A stretch of 64,000 bases of DNA from Pseudoflavonifractor sp. AF19-9AC (GCF_003478995.1 NZ_QUGI01000007.1:62001-126000), one strand, 5' to 3'. Counted from the stretch's first letter, positions 26,114 to 34,982 are shown. Notes: a model not told the origin generated them from the letters alone. Translations and numbers: made by a program.

Positions 26114-28246
26114 TTACAGGTGGAGCACCCGGGACTTGATCTCCTTGGTCTTGCCCACGTTCCAGTAGTTCTCACCCAGGTAGCCGCAGGTACGGCGGGT
26201 GACGTTCATCTTGGAATGGTCCTTGTTGTGGCAGGCGGGGCACTCCCACTGGTTGTCGTCGTTGATGATGATCTCTCCGTCGAAGCCGCACACCTGGCAG
26301 TAATCGCTCTTGGTGTTGAACTCGGCGTACTGGATGTTGTCGTAGATGAAACGGACAACCTCCTTCAGAGCCTCCAGGTTGTGGCGCATGTTGGGAATCT
26401 CCACATAGGAGATGCAGCCACCGGTGGAAATCTTCTGGAACTGGGACTCGAAGGTGAACTTCTCAAAGGCGTCGATGTGCTCCCGCACGTCCACGTGATA
26501 GCTGTTGGTATAATAGCCCTTGTCGGTTACATCGGGGATTGTGCCGAAGCGCTCCTTGTCGATGCGGGCGAAGCGGTAGCACAGGCTCTCGGCGGGGGTG
26601 CCGTAGAGGGCGAAGCCGATGTTGGTCTGGGCCTTCCAGTCGTCGCAGGCCTTGCGCAGCCGGTTCATCACCTTCAGGGCAAACTCGGTGCCGCCGGGCT
26701 GGGTGTGACTGACGCCGGTCATCAGCTTGGTGACCTCATAGAGGCCGATGTAGCCCAGGGAAATGGAGGAGTAGCCGCCGTAGAGCAGGGGCTCGATGGG
26801 GGCACCCTTGGGCAGGCGGGCGATGGCGCCGTACTGCCAGTGGATGGGAGAGGAGTCGGACTTCACGTTCTTCAGGGCGTTGTGGCGGCACATAATGGCC
26901 TCAAAGCACAGCTGCAGGCGCTCCTCCAGCAGGGACCAGAACTTCTCCTGGTCGCCCCGGGCCAGAATGCCGATCTGGGGCAGGTTCAGAGAGACCACGC
27001 CCTGGTTGAAGCGGCCCTCAAACTTATAATTGCCGTTCTCGTCCTTCCAGGGAGCCAGGAAGGAGCGGCAGCCCATGGGCGAGAACACGTTGCCCTCGTA
27101 ATTCTCCCGCATCTTCTTGGCGGAGATGTAATCGGGGTACATGCGCTTGGCGGAGCACTTGACGGCCAGCTCGGTAATGTAGTCGTACTTGCCGCCCTTG
27201 AGGCAGTTGTGCTCGTCCAGCACGTACACCAGCTTGGGGAAGGCGGGGGTGATGTACACGCCCTTCTCGTTCTTGATGCCCTCCAGGCGCTGGCGCAGCA
27301 CCTCCTCCACGATCATGGCGTTCTCCTCCAGGTAGGGGTCGTCCTCCCGGAGGTTGAGGAACAGGGTAACAAAGGGGGACTGGCCATTGGTGGTCATGAG
27401 GGTGTTGATCTGGTACTGGATGGTCTGCACGCCGCTCTTCAGCTCGTCCTTCAGGCGGTCAGCCACCAGACGGTCCAGAGTGGCCTCGTCCACCTGGCCG
27501 GCGCACTCATAGGCGATGTGCTTCTTGAATTTCTCCTTGCTGCGGCGGAGATACTTGCCAAGATGGCTCATATCCACACTCTGGCCGCCGTACTGGTTGG
27601 AGGCCACGCAGGCGATGATCTGGGTGGTGACGGTGCAGGCCACCTGGAAGCTCTTGGGGGACTCAATGAGCTTGCCGTTCATCACGGTGCCGTTGTCCAG
27701 CATGTCCCCAATGTTGATGAGGCAGCAGTTGAAGATGGGCTGAACAAAGTAGTCGGCGTCGTGGAAGTGGATGGCGCCCTCGTCGTGGGCCTTGGAGATG
27801 TACTCGGGCAGCAGGATGCGCCGGGTCAGGTCACGGCTCACCTCGCCGGCAATGTAGTCCCGCTGGGTGGCGGCGATCATGGTGTTCTTGTTGGAGTTCT
27901 CCTCGGCCAGCTCCTTGTTCTCGTTGCGCAGCAGGGAGAGGATGGACTCGTCGGTGGTGTTGGCCTTGCGCACCAGGGCCCGGTTGTAGCGGTAAATAAT
28001 ATAGGTCTTGGCCAGGTGGAACTTGTTCTCGGCCACCAGCCCCTGCTCCACCAGGTCCTGGATGTCCTCCACCAGCATCCGCTTCCGCTTCATGCCCTCG
28101 ATGCGGTCGATGATGGCGTCAATCCGCTCCCGGTCCAGCTGTTCCTCGGGGGAAACCTCGGCATTGGCCTTCTCAATGGCGGTTACGATCTTGCTTCGGT
28201 CATAATCTACAATGGTCCCGTCTCGCTTGACCACTTTCATGCTCAT
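26114..28246 (-). CDS. nrdD: Anaerobic ribonucleoside-triphosphate reductase
   Basis: 710 residues, full length for the family. An N-terminal ATP-cone (MKVVKRDGTIVDYDRSKIVTAIEKAN) controls activity; the large barrel follows (YGGQSVDMSHL, CYRFARIDKERFG, STGGCISYVEIPNM); the C-terminus has four zinc-ligand cysteines (CQVC...CPAC) and the glycyl-radical motif RRTCGYLGENYWN. It reduces ribonucleoside triphosphates to deoxy forms without oxygen. AAGGAG lies six bases before the ATG. A candidate NrdR operator overlaps its promoter. Confidence 0.96.
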   Translation of the reverse strand: MSMKVVKRDGTIVDYDRSKIVTAIEKANAEVSPEEQLDRERIDAIIDRIEGMKRKRMLVEDIQDLVEQGLVAENKFHLAKTYIIYRYNRALVRKANTTDESILSLLRNENKELAEENSNKNTMIAATQRDYIAGEVSRDLTRRILLPEYISKAHDEGAIHFHDADYFVQPIFNCCLINIGDMLDNGTVMNGKLIESPKSFQVACTVTTQIIACVASNQYGGQSVDMSHLGKYLRRSKEKFKKHIAYECAGQVDEATLDRLVADRLKDELKSGVQTIQYQINTLMTTNGQSPFVTLFLNLREDDPYLEENAMIVEEVLRQRLEGIKNEKGVYITPAFPKLVYVLDEHNCLKGGKYDYITELAVKCSAKRMYPDYISAKKMRENYEGNVFSPMGCRSFLAPWKDENGNYKFEGRFNQGVVSLNLPQIGILARGDQEKFWSLLEERLQLCFEAIMCRHNALKNVKSDSSPIHWQYGAIARLPKGAPIEPLLYGGYSSISLGYIGLYEVTKLMTGVSHTQPGGTEFALKVMNRLRKACDDWKAQTNIGFALYGTPAESLCYRFARIDKERFGTIPDVTDKGYYTNSYHVDVREHIDAFEKFTFESQFQKISTGGCISYVEIPNMRHNLEALKEVVRFIYDNIQYAEFNTKSDYCQVCGFDGEIIINDDNQWECPACHNKDHSKMNVTRRTCGYLGENYWNVGKTKEIKSRVLHL

Positions 28247-28332
28247 GGTGCACTCCTTTTTCTCCAGTAAATCATGTCAATCTCTTTGTTCTCGTAAACC
28301 GGCTTTCTGTGCCGGACAGTGTCCAGGTGCAG

Positions 28333-28372
28333 ATTATAGCATAGCTCATCCGGTTTGTCACTAGATATTGTG
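28333..28372 (-). promoter_or_regulatory. nrdD promoter with candidate NrdR box
   Basis: On the minus strand GTGACA (28356-28361), 17 bases, TATAAT (28333-28338). CACTAGATATTGTG at 28359-28372 resembles the NrdR consensus ACACWATATATWGTGT and overlaps the -35. A further palindrome CAATAC-N5-GTATTG lies at 28412-28428 and could be a second site, though the spacing is not the classical three turns. Confidence 0.5.
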
Positions 28373-28481
28373 CCTGAATTTTTTCTTTTTTCGCGAATTG
28401 TACAAGATGTGCAATACCCTCTGTATTGTCCAGCGGATGTTCTGTTCTCCCGCCATCCTGTGGGGCAGGCGCTTCATTTAG

Positions 28482-28510
28482 TTGCCCCAAGGCGTAAAGT
28501 ATGATATACT
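28482..28510 (+). promoter_or_regulatory. Candidate promoter of mnmA
   Basis: TTGCCC (28482-28487), 17 bases, TATACT (28505-28510), 34 bases before the mnmA ATG. Confidence 0.5.
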
Positions 28511-28544
28511 TTTGGTTGAATTTTCTCCCGAGGAGGATCTTAGC

Positions 28545-29600
28545 ATGCATGCAAGGGCCGCTGTGGCCATGAGCGGCGGAGTGGACAGCTCCGCGGCCGT
28601 CTGGCTTTTGAAGGAACAGGGCTATGAGCTGACGGGCGTCACCATGGTGCTCTTTCCCGGCGGCCAGGATTGCGGAGCGGAGGCCGCCCTGGCCGCCCGT
28701 CAGCTGGACATTTCCCACCACGTGCTGGACCTGTCCCAGACCTTCCGCCAGGAGGTCATGGACGCCTTTGTCCAGGCCTACGAGGCCGGCCGCACCCCCA
28801 ACCCCTGTGTGGTGTGCAACCGGAAGCTGAAATTCGGCGCTCTGCTGGACAAGGCCCGGGAGCTGGGCTGTGACAAGCTGGCCACCGGCCACTATGTCCG
28901 TCTGGAGGAGGACCGAGGCTCCGGCCGCGTTCTGCTGAAAAAGGCCCTCCATCCGGAGAAGGACCAGAGCTACGTCCTCTACTCCCTCACCCAGGAGCAG
29001 TTGTCCCACAGCCTCTTCCCCCTTGGGGGTCTCACCAAGGATGAAGTAAGGGCTCTGGCCCAGGCCCACGGCCTCACCTGCGCCCAGAAGGGGGAGAGCC
29101 AGGACATCTGCTTCATTCCCGACGGGGACTACGCCGCCTTTATCCGCCGGTACACCGGCCGCAGCTACCCCTCCGGCCCCTTTGTGAACGAAGCGGGCCA
29201 GGTCCTGGGGGAGCACACCGGCATCATTGGCTACACTGTGGGTCAGCGCCGGGGGCTGGGGGTATCCTCCAACCAGGGACGGCTCTATGTAAAGGAAGTC
29301 CGGCCCTGTGACAACACGGTGGTGCTGTCGGACAACCAGAGCCTCTTTGCCCGGGCCCTCACCGCCCGGCAGATCAACTGGATCGCCTGCGATACACCCA
29401 GCGCTCCCCTGTACCTGCGGGCCAAGGTGCGCTACCGCATGACGGAGCAGCCCTGCACCTTGGAGCAGATCGCCCCCGACCAGGTCCGGGTGGTCTTTGA
29501 CCAGCCCCAGCGGGCCATCACCCCCGGCCAGGCTGTGGTCTTTTACGACGGCGACACCGTGGTGGGCGGCGCTGTCATTGAGAAAGGAGAATCCCTATGA
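28545..29600 (+). CDS. mnmA: tRNA-specific 2-thiouridylase
   Basis: 351 residues from MHARAAVAMSGGVDSS, eight bases after AGGAGG. PP-loop ATP site SGGVDSS, NPCVVCNRKLKFG with the catalytic cysteine, ATGHY, KDQSYVLYSL, KGESQDICFIPDGDY with the second catalytic cysteine, and the C-terminal VGQRRGLG. It adds sulfur to U34 of Lys/Glu/Gln tRNAs. Slightly shorter than the ~370-residue norm. Its stop overlaps the next small gene (ATGA). Confidence 0.95.
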   Translation: MHARAAVAMSGGVDSSAAVWLLKEQGYELTGVTMVLFPGGQDCGAEAALAARQLDISHHVLDLSQTFRQEVMDAFVQAYEAGRTPNPCVVCNRKLKFGALLDKARELGCDKLATGHYVRLEEDRGSGRVLLKKALHPEKDQSYVLYSLTQEQLSHSLFPLGGLTKDEVRALAQAHGLTCAQKGESQDICFIPDGDYAAFIRRYTGRSYPSGPFVNEAGQVLGEHTGIIGYTVGQRRGLGVSSNQGRLYVKEVRPCDNTVVLSDNQSLFARALTARQINWIACDTPSAPLYLRAKVRYRMTEQPCTLEQIAPDQVRVVFDQPQRAITPGQAVVFYDGDTVVGGAVIEKGESL

Positions 29601-29905
29601 GCAAGAAGAAAAAACGTCATCCCCAGCCCGCACCCAGCGCCCGAACCCGCTCCCAGGGGGCCACGCTGGCTGACGAAAAGAAGCAGATGGGTAAACGCTT
29701 CAAGCCCGCCGCCCGGAACCTGCTGCTCCTCAACCTGGTGTTTTTGGCCGTGGCTCAGCTGCTGTATAACAACGAAATGATCTCCCTGGCCGCTTCCAGC
29801 CTGTGCACCATTCTCGGAGTGATTCTTTTGTTCGTAGCCCTGTGGATTCAGTTCGGCAACGGTCCTTCCGGTGACTCCACACCTCGCCCGCCCCGCCTGA
29901 AATAA
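29597..29905 (+). CDS. Small membrane protein of unknown function
   Basis: 102 residues, coupled to mnmA by an ATGA overlap with GGAGAA upstream. A Lys/Arg-rich cytoplasmic start (SKKKKRHPQPAPSARTR) precedes two membrane helices (about 40-58 and 65-85). No motif recognised. It probably belongs to the mnmA unit; its own function is unknown. Confidence 0.6.
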   Translation: MSKKKKRHPQPAPSARTRSQGATLADEKKQMGKRFKPAARNLLLLNLVFLAVAQLLYNNEMISLAASSLCTILGVILLFVALWIQFGNGPSGDSTPRPPRLK

Positions 29906-29977
29906 AGTTGATTTTTTTACCACCCTGGTATATCATGGTGGGTACGACTTCCTTTTGATAAGGAGATTCTGCATACG

Positions 29978-30874
29978 ATGCGTAAGGATATTCTTTTGCC
30001 TGTGCTGGCCGTAGGCGGAGGCGCCGGGTGTCTGGCTCTGCGGCAGTGGCAGCTTCGTTCGGCCTACGACGCTGAAACCCAGCTGTTTGCCCATGGAGCT
30101 CCCGCCACCTACGCGCTGCTGGCCCTGACTGTGGTGCTGGCCGTCCTGCTGGTGGTTCTGGTCCAGAAGGGGGAATCTCCCTCGGACTTTCTGGCCGCCT
30201 TCCGCTGCCCCGCTCCCCTCTACATGGCGGGAATGGCTGCCGCCGCCTTTCTGTTCTTCGGCGCGGGGGTGCTGGGGCTGCTGTACGGCCTGGATGAGCT
30301 GACCCTGTGGCGGGTGGACCCCAAGGGCCATCTGCTCACTTACCCCGCCGCCCTGTTGCTGTGCGCCTTGCTGTGCTTCCCCGCCGGTCTTGCCTGCCTG
30401 CAGGTGGGCAAGGGGGCCTATCGTGGCCGGCCGGCCCAAAGCTCATCCCTGACGGCCCTGTTCCCCGCCTGCGCCGGACTGGTGTGGCTGTTTGCCACCC
30501 ATTTGGCCCACAGCACAGACCCCATTCTCATGGGCTACGGCTTCTCCCTGGCGGCCGCCGCCCTGCTGATGCTGGCCCACTACGAAGTTGCCGCCTCCTT
30601 CCACGGACGGCCCCATCCCCGCCGGGCCCTGTTCTTCGCCCTCATGGGGAGCGTGCTGGGCCTCACCTCTCTACTGGACGGTCTGCCCCCCTTCTTTACG
30701 GTGCTCACCGCCGCCTTTCTCCTCTCCGCCCTGTCGGGTTCCTGTGCGCTGGCCCGCAATCTGTTTGGCCCGCCCTGGCCCCGCCGCCTGCTGAGCGAGC
30801 GAATGCCCCTTGGGGCTGAGGAAGAGGACGACGAGGAAGAGGTTTCCCATCAAGATGATACGGAGGAGTTATAA
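29978..30874 (+). CDS. Multi-pass membrane protein of unknown function
   Basis: 298 residues, AAGGAG upstream. Seven to eight hydrophobic helices and an acidic C-terminal tail (GAEEEDDEEEVSHQDDTEEL). I recognise no family. Its stop is two bases before the metG start, so the two are co-transcribed and probably coupled; any link to methionyl-tRNA synthesis is unsupported. Confidence 0.65.
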   Translation: MRKDILLPVLAVGGGAGCLALRQWQLRSAYDAETQLFAHGAPATYALLALTVVLAVLLVVLVQKGESPSDFLAAFRCPAPLYMAGMAAAAFLFFGAGVLGLLYGLDELTLWRVDPKGHLLTYPAALLLCALLCFPAGLACLQVGKGAYRGRPAQSSSLTALFPACAGLVWLFATHLAHSTDPILMGYGFSLAAAALLMLAHYEVAASFHGRPHPRRALFFALMGSVLGLTSLLDGLPPFFTVLTAAFLLSALSGSCALARNLFGPPWPRRLLSERMPLGAEEEDDEEEVSHQDDTEEL

Positions 30875-30876
30875 TT

Positions 30877-32847
30877 ATGGAACGCAAACGTTTTTATATT
30901 ACCACACCCATTTATTACCCCAGCGACAAGCTGCACATCGGCCACACCTACTGCACCGTGGCCACCGACGCCATGGCCCGCTATAAGCGCCTTTGCGGCT
31001 ATGACGTGCTGTTTCTCACCGGTACCGACGAGCACGGCCAGAAGATCGAGGACAAGGCCAAGGAGGCCGGCGTCTCCCCCAAGGAGTTCGTGGACCGCAT
31101 CGTGGAGGGCCCCCAGGGCGTCAAGGATCTGTGGAAGCTGATGAACATCTCCAACGACCGCTTCATCCGCACCACCGACGACTACCATGTGGCCTCCATC
31201 CAGAAGATTTTCAAGAAGATGTACGAGAATGGGGACATCTACAAGGGCAAGTATGTGGGTAAGTACTGCAAGCCCTGCGAGTCCTTCTGGACCGAGAGCC
31301 AGCTGGTAGACGGCAAGTGCCCCGACTGCGGCCGGGAGGTCCAGGACGCGGAGGAGGAGGCCTACTTCTTCCGTCTCAGCAAGTACGCCGACCGCATCCA
31401 GCACCTGCTGGAGGACACCGATTTCCTGGAGCCCCGCTCCCGGGTCAATGAGATGGTGAACAACTTCATCAAGCCCGGCCTGGAGGACCTGTGCGTCTCC
31501 CGCACCAGCTTCACCTGGGGCGTACCCGTGGACTTTGACCCCGGCCACGTGGTCTATGTGTGGGTGGATGCCCTCTTCAACTACACCACCGCTCTGGGCT
31601 TCCTCAACGACAAGTATGACGATTATGAGAAGTTCTGGCCCGCCGACGTCCACTTCGTGGGCAAGGAGATCGTCCGCTTCCACTCCATCATCTGGCCCGC
31701 CATGCTCATGAGCATGGGTATGCCTCTGCCCAAGAAGGTCTTCGGCCACGGCTGGCTGTTGCTGGACGGCGGCAAGATGTCCAAGAGCAAGGGCAACGTG
31801 GTGGATCCCTATCTGCTGGCCCAGCGCTTCGGCGTGGATGCCCTGCGCTTCTTCCTGCTGCGCACCTTCCCCTTCGGCTCCGACGGCAACTTCTCCAACG
31901 AGGCCCTCATCAACACCATCAACGTGGACCTGGCCAACGACCTGGGCAACCTGCTGAGCCGCACCGTGTCCATGGTGGGCAAGTATTTCGGCGGCACCCT
32001 GCCCACCGAGCAGGTGGAGGACGCCGAGAAGGACAAGGAGCTGGTGGAGCTGGCCTCCACCCTGCGCACTCGCTACGAGGAGCAGATGGAGAAGTTCGCC
32101 TTCCAGAACGCCCTGAGCGAAATCTTCAAGGTCATTGACCGGGCCAACAAGTATATTGACGAGAACGCCCCCTGGGTGCTGGCCAAGGATATGGAGGCAA
32201 ACGGCGCCCGTCTGGCTCGGGTGATGTACAACCTGCTGGAGGTGCTGCGGATTGCCGGCATCCTCCTCACCCCCTTCATCCCCGACTCCGCCGCCGAGGT
32301 TTTGAAGCAGATCGGCGCCTGCGAGGCCTGCTCCACCTGGGAGAGCGCGGGCGTGTGGGGCTCTCTGCCCGCTGACGTCACCGTCACCCGGGGCGAGAAC
32401 CTGTTCCCCCGCATCGACATGGAGAAGGAGCTGGCCGCTCTGGAGGAGATCGCCGCCCAGGCCAAGAAGACCGCCCTGCCCGCTGTGGAGCTGGAGCCCC
32501 AGCTCACCGAGAAGGTGGACTTCGATACCTTCTGCAAGAGCGACTTCCGGGCGGTTAAGGTAAAGGCCTGCGAGAATGTGAAGAAGTCCAACAAGCTGCT
32601 GAAGTTCACTCTGGACGACGGCACCGGCACGGACCGTCAGATTCTCTCCGGCATTGCCGCCTTCTATAAGCCCGAGGAACTGGTGGGCAAGACCCTCATG
32701 GCCATTGTCAACCTGCCCCCCCGCAAGATGATGGGTCAGGAGTCCAACGGCATGCTCATCTCCGCCGTCCACACCGAGCACGGCGAGGAGCGCCTCAACC
32801 TGTTGATGCTGGATGACAAGATCCCCGCCGGGGCCAAAATGTGCTAA
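30877..32847 (+). CDS. metG: Methionyl-tRNA synthetase
   Basis: 656 residues. Class I catalytic core with the HIGH motif as HIGHTYC, zinc-binding insert CKPC...CPDC, KMSKS as KMSKSKGN near residue 300, anticodon-binding helical domain, and a C-terminal EMAP/Trbp-like tRNA-binding domain (about 550-656: DFRAVKVKACENVKKSNKLLKFTLDDG, GIAAFYKPEELVGKT). The last domain makes it the dimeric long type. TACGGAGG-type site before the ATG. No T-box leader, because the gene follows directly on another ORF. Confidence 0.97.
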   Translation: MERKRFYITTPIYYPSDKLHIGHTYCTVATDAMARYKRLCGYDVLFLTGTDEHGQKIEDKAKEAGVSPKEFVDRIVEGPQGVKDLWKLMNISNDRFIRTTDDYHVASIQKIFKKMYENGDIYKGKYVGKYCKPCESFWTESQLVDGKCPDCGREVQDAEEEAYFFRLSKYADRIQHLLEDTDFLEPRSRVNEMVNNFIKPGLEDLCVSRTSFTWGVPVDFDPGHVVYVWVDALFNYTTALGFLNDKYDDYEKFWPADVHFVGKEIVRFHSIIWPAMLMSMGMPLPKKVFGHGWLLLDGGKMSKSKGNVVDPYLLAQRFGVDALRFFLLRTFPFGSDGNFSNEALINTINVDLANDLGNLLSRTVSMVGKYFGGTLPTEQVEDAEKDKELVELASTLRTRYEEQMEKFAFQNALSEIFKVIDRANKYIDENAPWVLAKDMEANGARLARVMYNLLEVLRIAGILLTPFIPDSAAEVLKQIGACEACSTWESAGVWGSLPADVTVTRGENLFPRIDMEKELAALEEIAAQAKKTALPAVELEPQLTEKVDFDTFCKSDFRAVKVKACENVKKSNKLLKFTLDDGTGTDRQILSGIAAFYKPEELVGKTLMAIVNLPPRKMMGQESNGMLISAVHTEHGEERLNLLMLDDKIPAGAKMC

Positions 32848-32906
32848 TTGTTTCGGAGGACGGGCCCCGGCCCGTCCTCCGCTGTCTTTTATAAGGAGGC
32901 CTCCTC

Positions 32907-33233
32907 ATGGACACCTTTGCCCGGATTTACGCCTTGACGGCTCAGATTCCCCCCGGCCGAGTCACCACCTATGGACAGTTGGCCCGGCTGGCGGGCAATC
33001 CCCGCCTGAGCCGCATTGTGGGCTGCGCCATGCACGCTGCCCCGGCGGGTCTGCCCTGCCACAGGGTGGTGAACCGCCTGGGTGGACTGTGCGACGCCTT
33101 TGCGCCCACCGGTCGGGACAGCCACCGCCTGCTGCTGGAACAGGAAGGCGTCCCCTTCCGCCCCGATGGCAGGGTGGATTTGGCCCGGTGCATGTGGTAT
33201 GGGCCGGAGGATTCTGCCCCAGGGCAGGATTGA
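32907..33233 (+). CDS. MGMT-family protein, DNA-binding domain only
   Basis: 108 residues corresponding to the C-terminal domain of O6-alkylguanine-DNA alkyltransferases: IPPGRVTTYGQLARLAG (helix-turn-helix), RIVGCAMHAAP, and PCHRVVNRLGGL with the acceptor cysteine. The size is that of alkyltransferase-like (ATL) proteins, but those usually have Trp in place of the cysteine, while here Cys is retained, so it may still accept alkyl groups. AAGGAGG before the ATG; 59 bases after metG. Confidence 0.85.
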   Translation: MDTFARIYALTAQIPPGRVTTYGQLARLAGNPRLSRIVGCAMHAAPAGLPCHRVVNRLGGLCDAFAPTGRDSHRLLLEQEGVPFRPDGRVDLARCMWYGPEDSAPGQD

Positions 33234-33356
33234 AGCGAGATATTCTCGCTTGCCCCTTGTGGGCTGACTTTCGTTCTCCCGAAATCTGCAAGGCAAAACC
33301 TATAAATCGCCTGTTCCGTCTCCTATGAGCACCCGAGAGCTGCAATTTGTAAATAG

Positions 33357-33399
33357 ACAAAAAAGGGGCCTGCTGCGAATGGCAGCAGGCCCCTTTTAG
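33357..33399. terminator. Bidirectional terminator after the MGMT gene
   Basis: Stem AAAAGGGGCCTGCTGC / GCAGCAGGCCCCTTTT, loop GAATG, with flanking A and T runs. Confidence 0.9.
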
Positions 33400-33460
33400 C
33401 TCTGTATTTTAGATTTGATCAAGCGCATATAACATTCAAAGACTGACGGAGAATAGGCAT

Positions 33461-33949
33461 TCAGCATCTGGCATCCCCGTCGTCTGCTTTTTCCCGATCC
33501 GTGTCAAGTGAACTGTAAAATGCCGCTTTTGCCTGATACATTTGCCTGTCCGCTTCGTCAAGCTGTTCCTGCATGTTACAATGGCCGCCCCTCCAGGATA
33601 TTCCCACCGAAACGCTGATACCATCTTGTTCCATATTCTTTTTCGTTGTATCAACTGCTTTTCGAAACGCCTCTTCTTCCATCTTCGAATCAATGACTAC
33701 AAATTCATCGCCGCCGATTCGGTAGCATCTGCCCGCAAACATACTGGCGATATGGTTTGCTGCACGGCAAATCAGATGATCTCCGGCGCTATGTCCCATG
33801 CGGTCATTGACCCGCTTCAGCCCGTTCAAATCGATGGCAGCCACACCCAACCTGGAAAGCAGGATTTTCTCAAAGTCCTGCATGTCCAGGTTAAATTTAT
33901 TTCGGTTGAACAGTCCCGTCAGAGAATCTTCAAAGCTCAGTTTTTCCAA
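33461..33949 (-). CDS. GGDEF diguanylate cyclase domain (3' part of a frameshifted gene)
   Basis: The ORF carries a nearly complete GGDEF domain: SFEDSLTGLFNRNKFN, DLNGLKRVNDRMGHSAGDHLI and an intact active-site RIGGDEFVVI, then VSVGISW and DEADRQMYQAK. Such domains make cyclic di-GMP from GTP. The frame opens upstream as IEEQTKQLEKL, a coiled linker that continues the preceding ORF after a one-base change, so this is the second half of one gene. As it stands translation could only begin at a TTG (33949) with no ribosome site. Much richer in A/T than its neighbours. Confidence 0.75.
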   Translation of the reverse strand: MEKLSFEDSLTGLFNRNKFNLDMQDFEKILLSRLGVAAIDLNGLKRVNDRMGHSAGDHLICRAANHIASMFAGRCYRIGGDEFVVIDSKMEEEAFRKAVDTTKKNMEQDGISVSVGISWRGGHCNMQEQLDEADRQMYQAKAAFYSSLDTDREKADDGDARC

Positions 33950-34473
33950 CTGCTTGGTCTGTTCTTCAATCGTTTTTTGTACTCATCAATACATTTATGA
34001 AGATATTCGTATGTGTACTTTCCAACCTGGGTTGGAAATCCTACATCCTGCTGGGTCATTTCCGAATATGGATTGGAAATATGAATATGGCAGCAGCGGG
34101 GTGTACCGTCTACCCAGCGAAAAACAGCCGTAATACGCTGATGGACACGCAGATAGACCTCCGTGGAGGGATCGGTGGCGATCCATGCTCTGCCGGAGCA
34201 AACATATATATCTGGTGAAAGGTCGATCACATCGTATTCTTCGTCCCAGATGTTGCATTTTGGAACCTTATCTACAAACTGCCGAAAAATGCCGGAAACA
34301 GTTTCAGTTCCTACATTATATTCATTTTCACCTGCACCAAACCAGCTCAGCCGATCGTCAAACAGTTCGATGATCGACTCTACGTCGTTTTCGCAATAGT
34401 GCTTGTGAAATAACAAACTGGTCAATTTCCTGACCGTTTGTATCCTTTTGTCTCTGTCGAGAGATTGCGTCAT
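33937..34473 (-). CDS. SnoaL/NTF2-like sensor domain (5' part of a frameshifted gene)
   Basis: 178 residues starting MTQSLDRDKRIQTVRKLTS after GGGATAATGG. The body (VESIIELFDDRLSWFGAGENEYNVGTETV..., WIATDPSTEVYLRVHQRITAVFRWVDGTPRCCHIHIS) resembles the SnoaL-like NTF2 fold used as a ligand-sensing domain. It ends with KYTYEYLHKCIDEYKKRLKN and a premature stop just as the GGDEF frame begins. One extra A in the six-A run at 33973-33978 would restore EYKKTIEEQTKQLEKL and a ~340-residue sensor-GGDEF protein. Confidence 0.7.
   Translation of the reverse strand: MTQSLDRDKRIQTVRKLTSLLFHKHYCENDVESIIELFDDRLSWFGAGENEYNVGTETVSGIFRQFVDKVPKCNIWDEEYDVIDLSPDIYVCSGRAWIATDPSTEVYLRVHQRITAVFRWVDGTPRCCHIHISNPYSEMTQQDVGFPTQVGKYTYEYLHKCIDEYKKRLKNRPSSWKN
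33973..33978 (-). other. Probable frameshift site joining SnoaL-like and GGDEF parts
   Basis: A run of six T on the plus strand (six A in the coding strand). Seven A would put both halves in one frame with a smooth coiled linker. A real mutation, phase variation by slippage, or a sequencing error are all possible. Confidence 0.7.
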
Positions 34474-34587
34474 CCATTATCCCTCACTTTTGAAGATCTT
34501 TTCTGAAAACAACTTCTGCCCGCTGCATATTCCAAGGTTCCATAAATTGACCGAGCAGGCCAAATATTTCTCTACTCGCCGTCAATT

Positions 34588-34641
34588 AATGATAATCATT
34601 CTCGCTAATTATATAGTAGTCTCTTTTTCTTTTTCTGTCAA
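34588..34641 (-). promoter_or_regulatory. Promoter of the sensor-GGDEF gene with Fur-like box
   Basis: On the minus strand TTGACA (34636-34641), 17 bases, TACTAT (34613-34618). AATGATAATCATT at 34588-34600, a perfect odd-centred palindrome and the core of the Fur 19-mer GATAATGATAATCATTATC, sits right after the -10, where binding would block transcription. Iron-dependent control of this gene is a reasonable inference. Confidence 0.6.
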
Positions 34642-34686
34642 CGCTCAACCCAAATATTTTCACTCTCAACTCAAATCTTGGGCACG

Positions 34687-34722
34687 AAAAAGCCCCGTAA
34701 ACAAGCTGTTTACGGGGGCTTT
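34687..34722 (-). terminator. Terminator of the tRNA-Leu/tRNA-fMet unit
   Basis: Stem GCCCCGTAAACA / TGTTTACGGGGC with CTTTTTCG following on the minus strand. Confidence 0.8.
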
Positions 34723-34748
34723 CGGCCTTATATTTTGTTAAGGCAATC

Positions 34749-34824
<76 letters not shown>

Positions 34825-34828
34825 ATAT

Positions 34829-34915
34829 TGGTGCCGGAGACCGGGGTCGAACCGGCACGGGATTTCTCCCACGGGATTTTAAGTCCCGGGCGTCTGCCAA
34901 TTCCGCCACTCCGGC
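34829..34915 (-). tRNA. tRNA-Leu (TAA)
   Basis: 87 nt with encoded CCA, a 7-bp acceptor GCCGGAG/CTCCGGC, anticodon TAA in the loop of CGGGACTTAAAATCCCG, and the long variable arm of class II tRNAs. First of the two-tRNA unit. Confidence 0.93.
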
Positions 34916-34953
34916 ATGGGTGGCTTTCCGGTCTCGTTCCTGACGGTTTTTTA

Positions 34954-34982
34954 ATATTACCACACTTACCAGCCCTTGTCAA
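34954..34982 (-). promoter_or_regulatory. Promoter of the tRNA-Leu/tRNA-fMet unit
   Basis: Minus-strand TTGACA (34977-34982), 17 bases, TAATAT (34954-34959), 39 bases before tRNA-Leu. Confidence 0.7.

Noticed and set aside
25565..28270. A 901-residue open frame opposite nrdG and nrdD
   Set aside because: Leu/Val/Gly/His-rich composition typical of the reverse strand of GC-rich genes; nrdG and nrdD on the other strand are certain.
30850..32781. A 643-residue open frame opposite metG
   Set aside because: Antisense shadow; metG is unambiguous.
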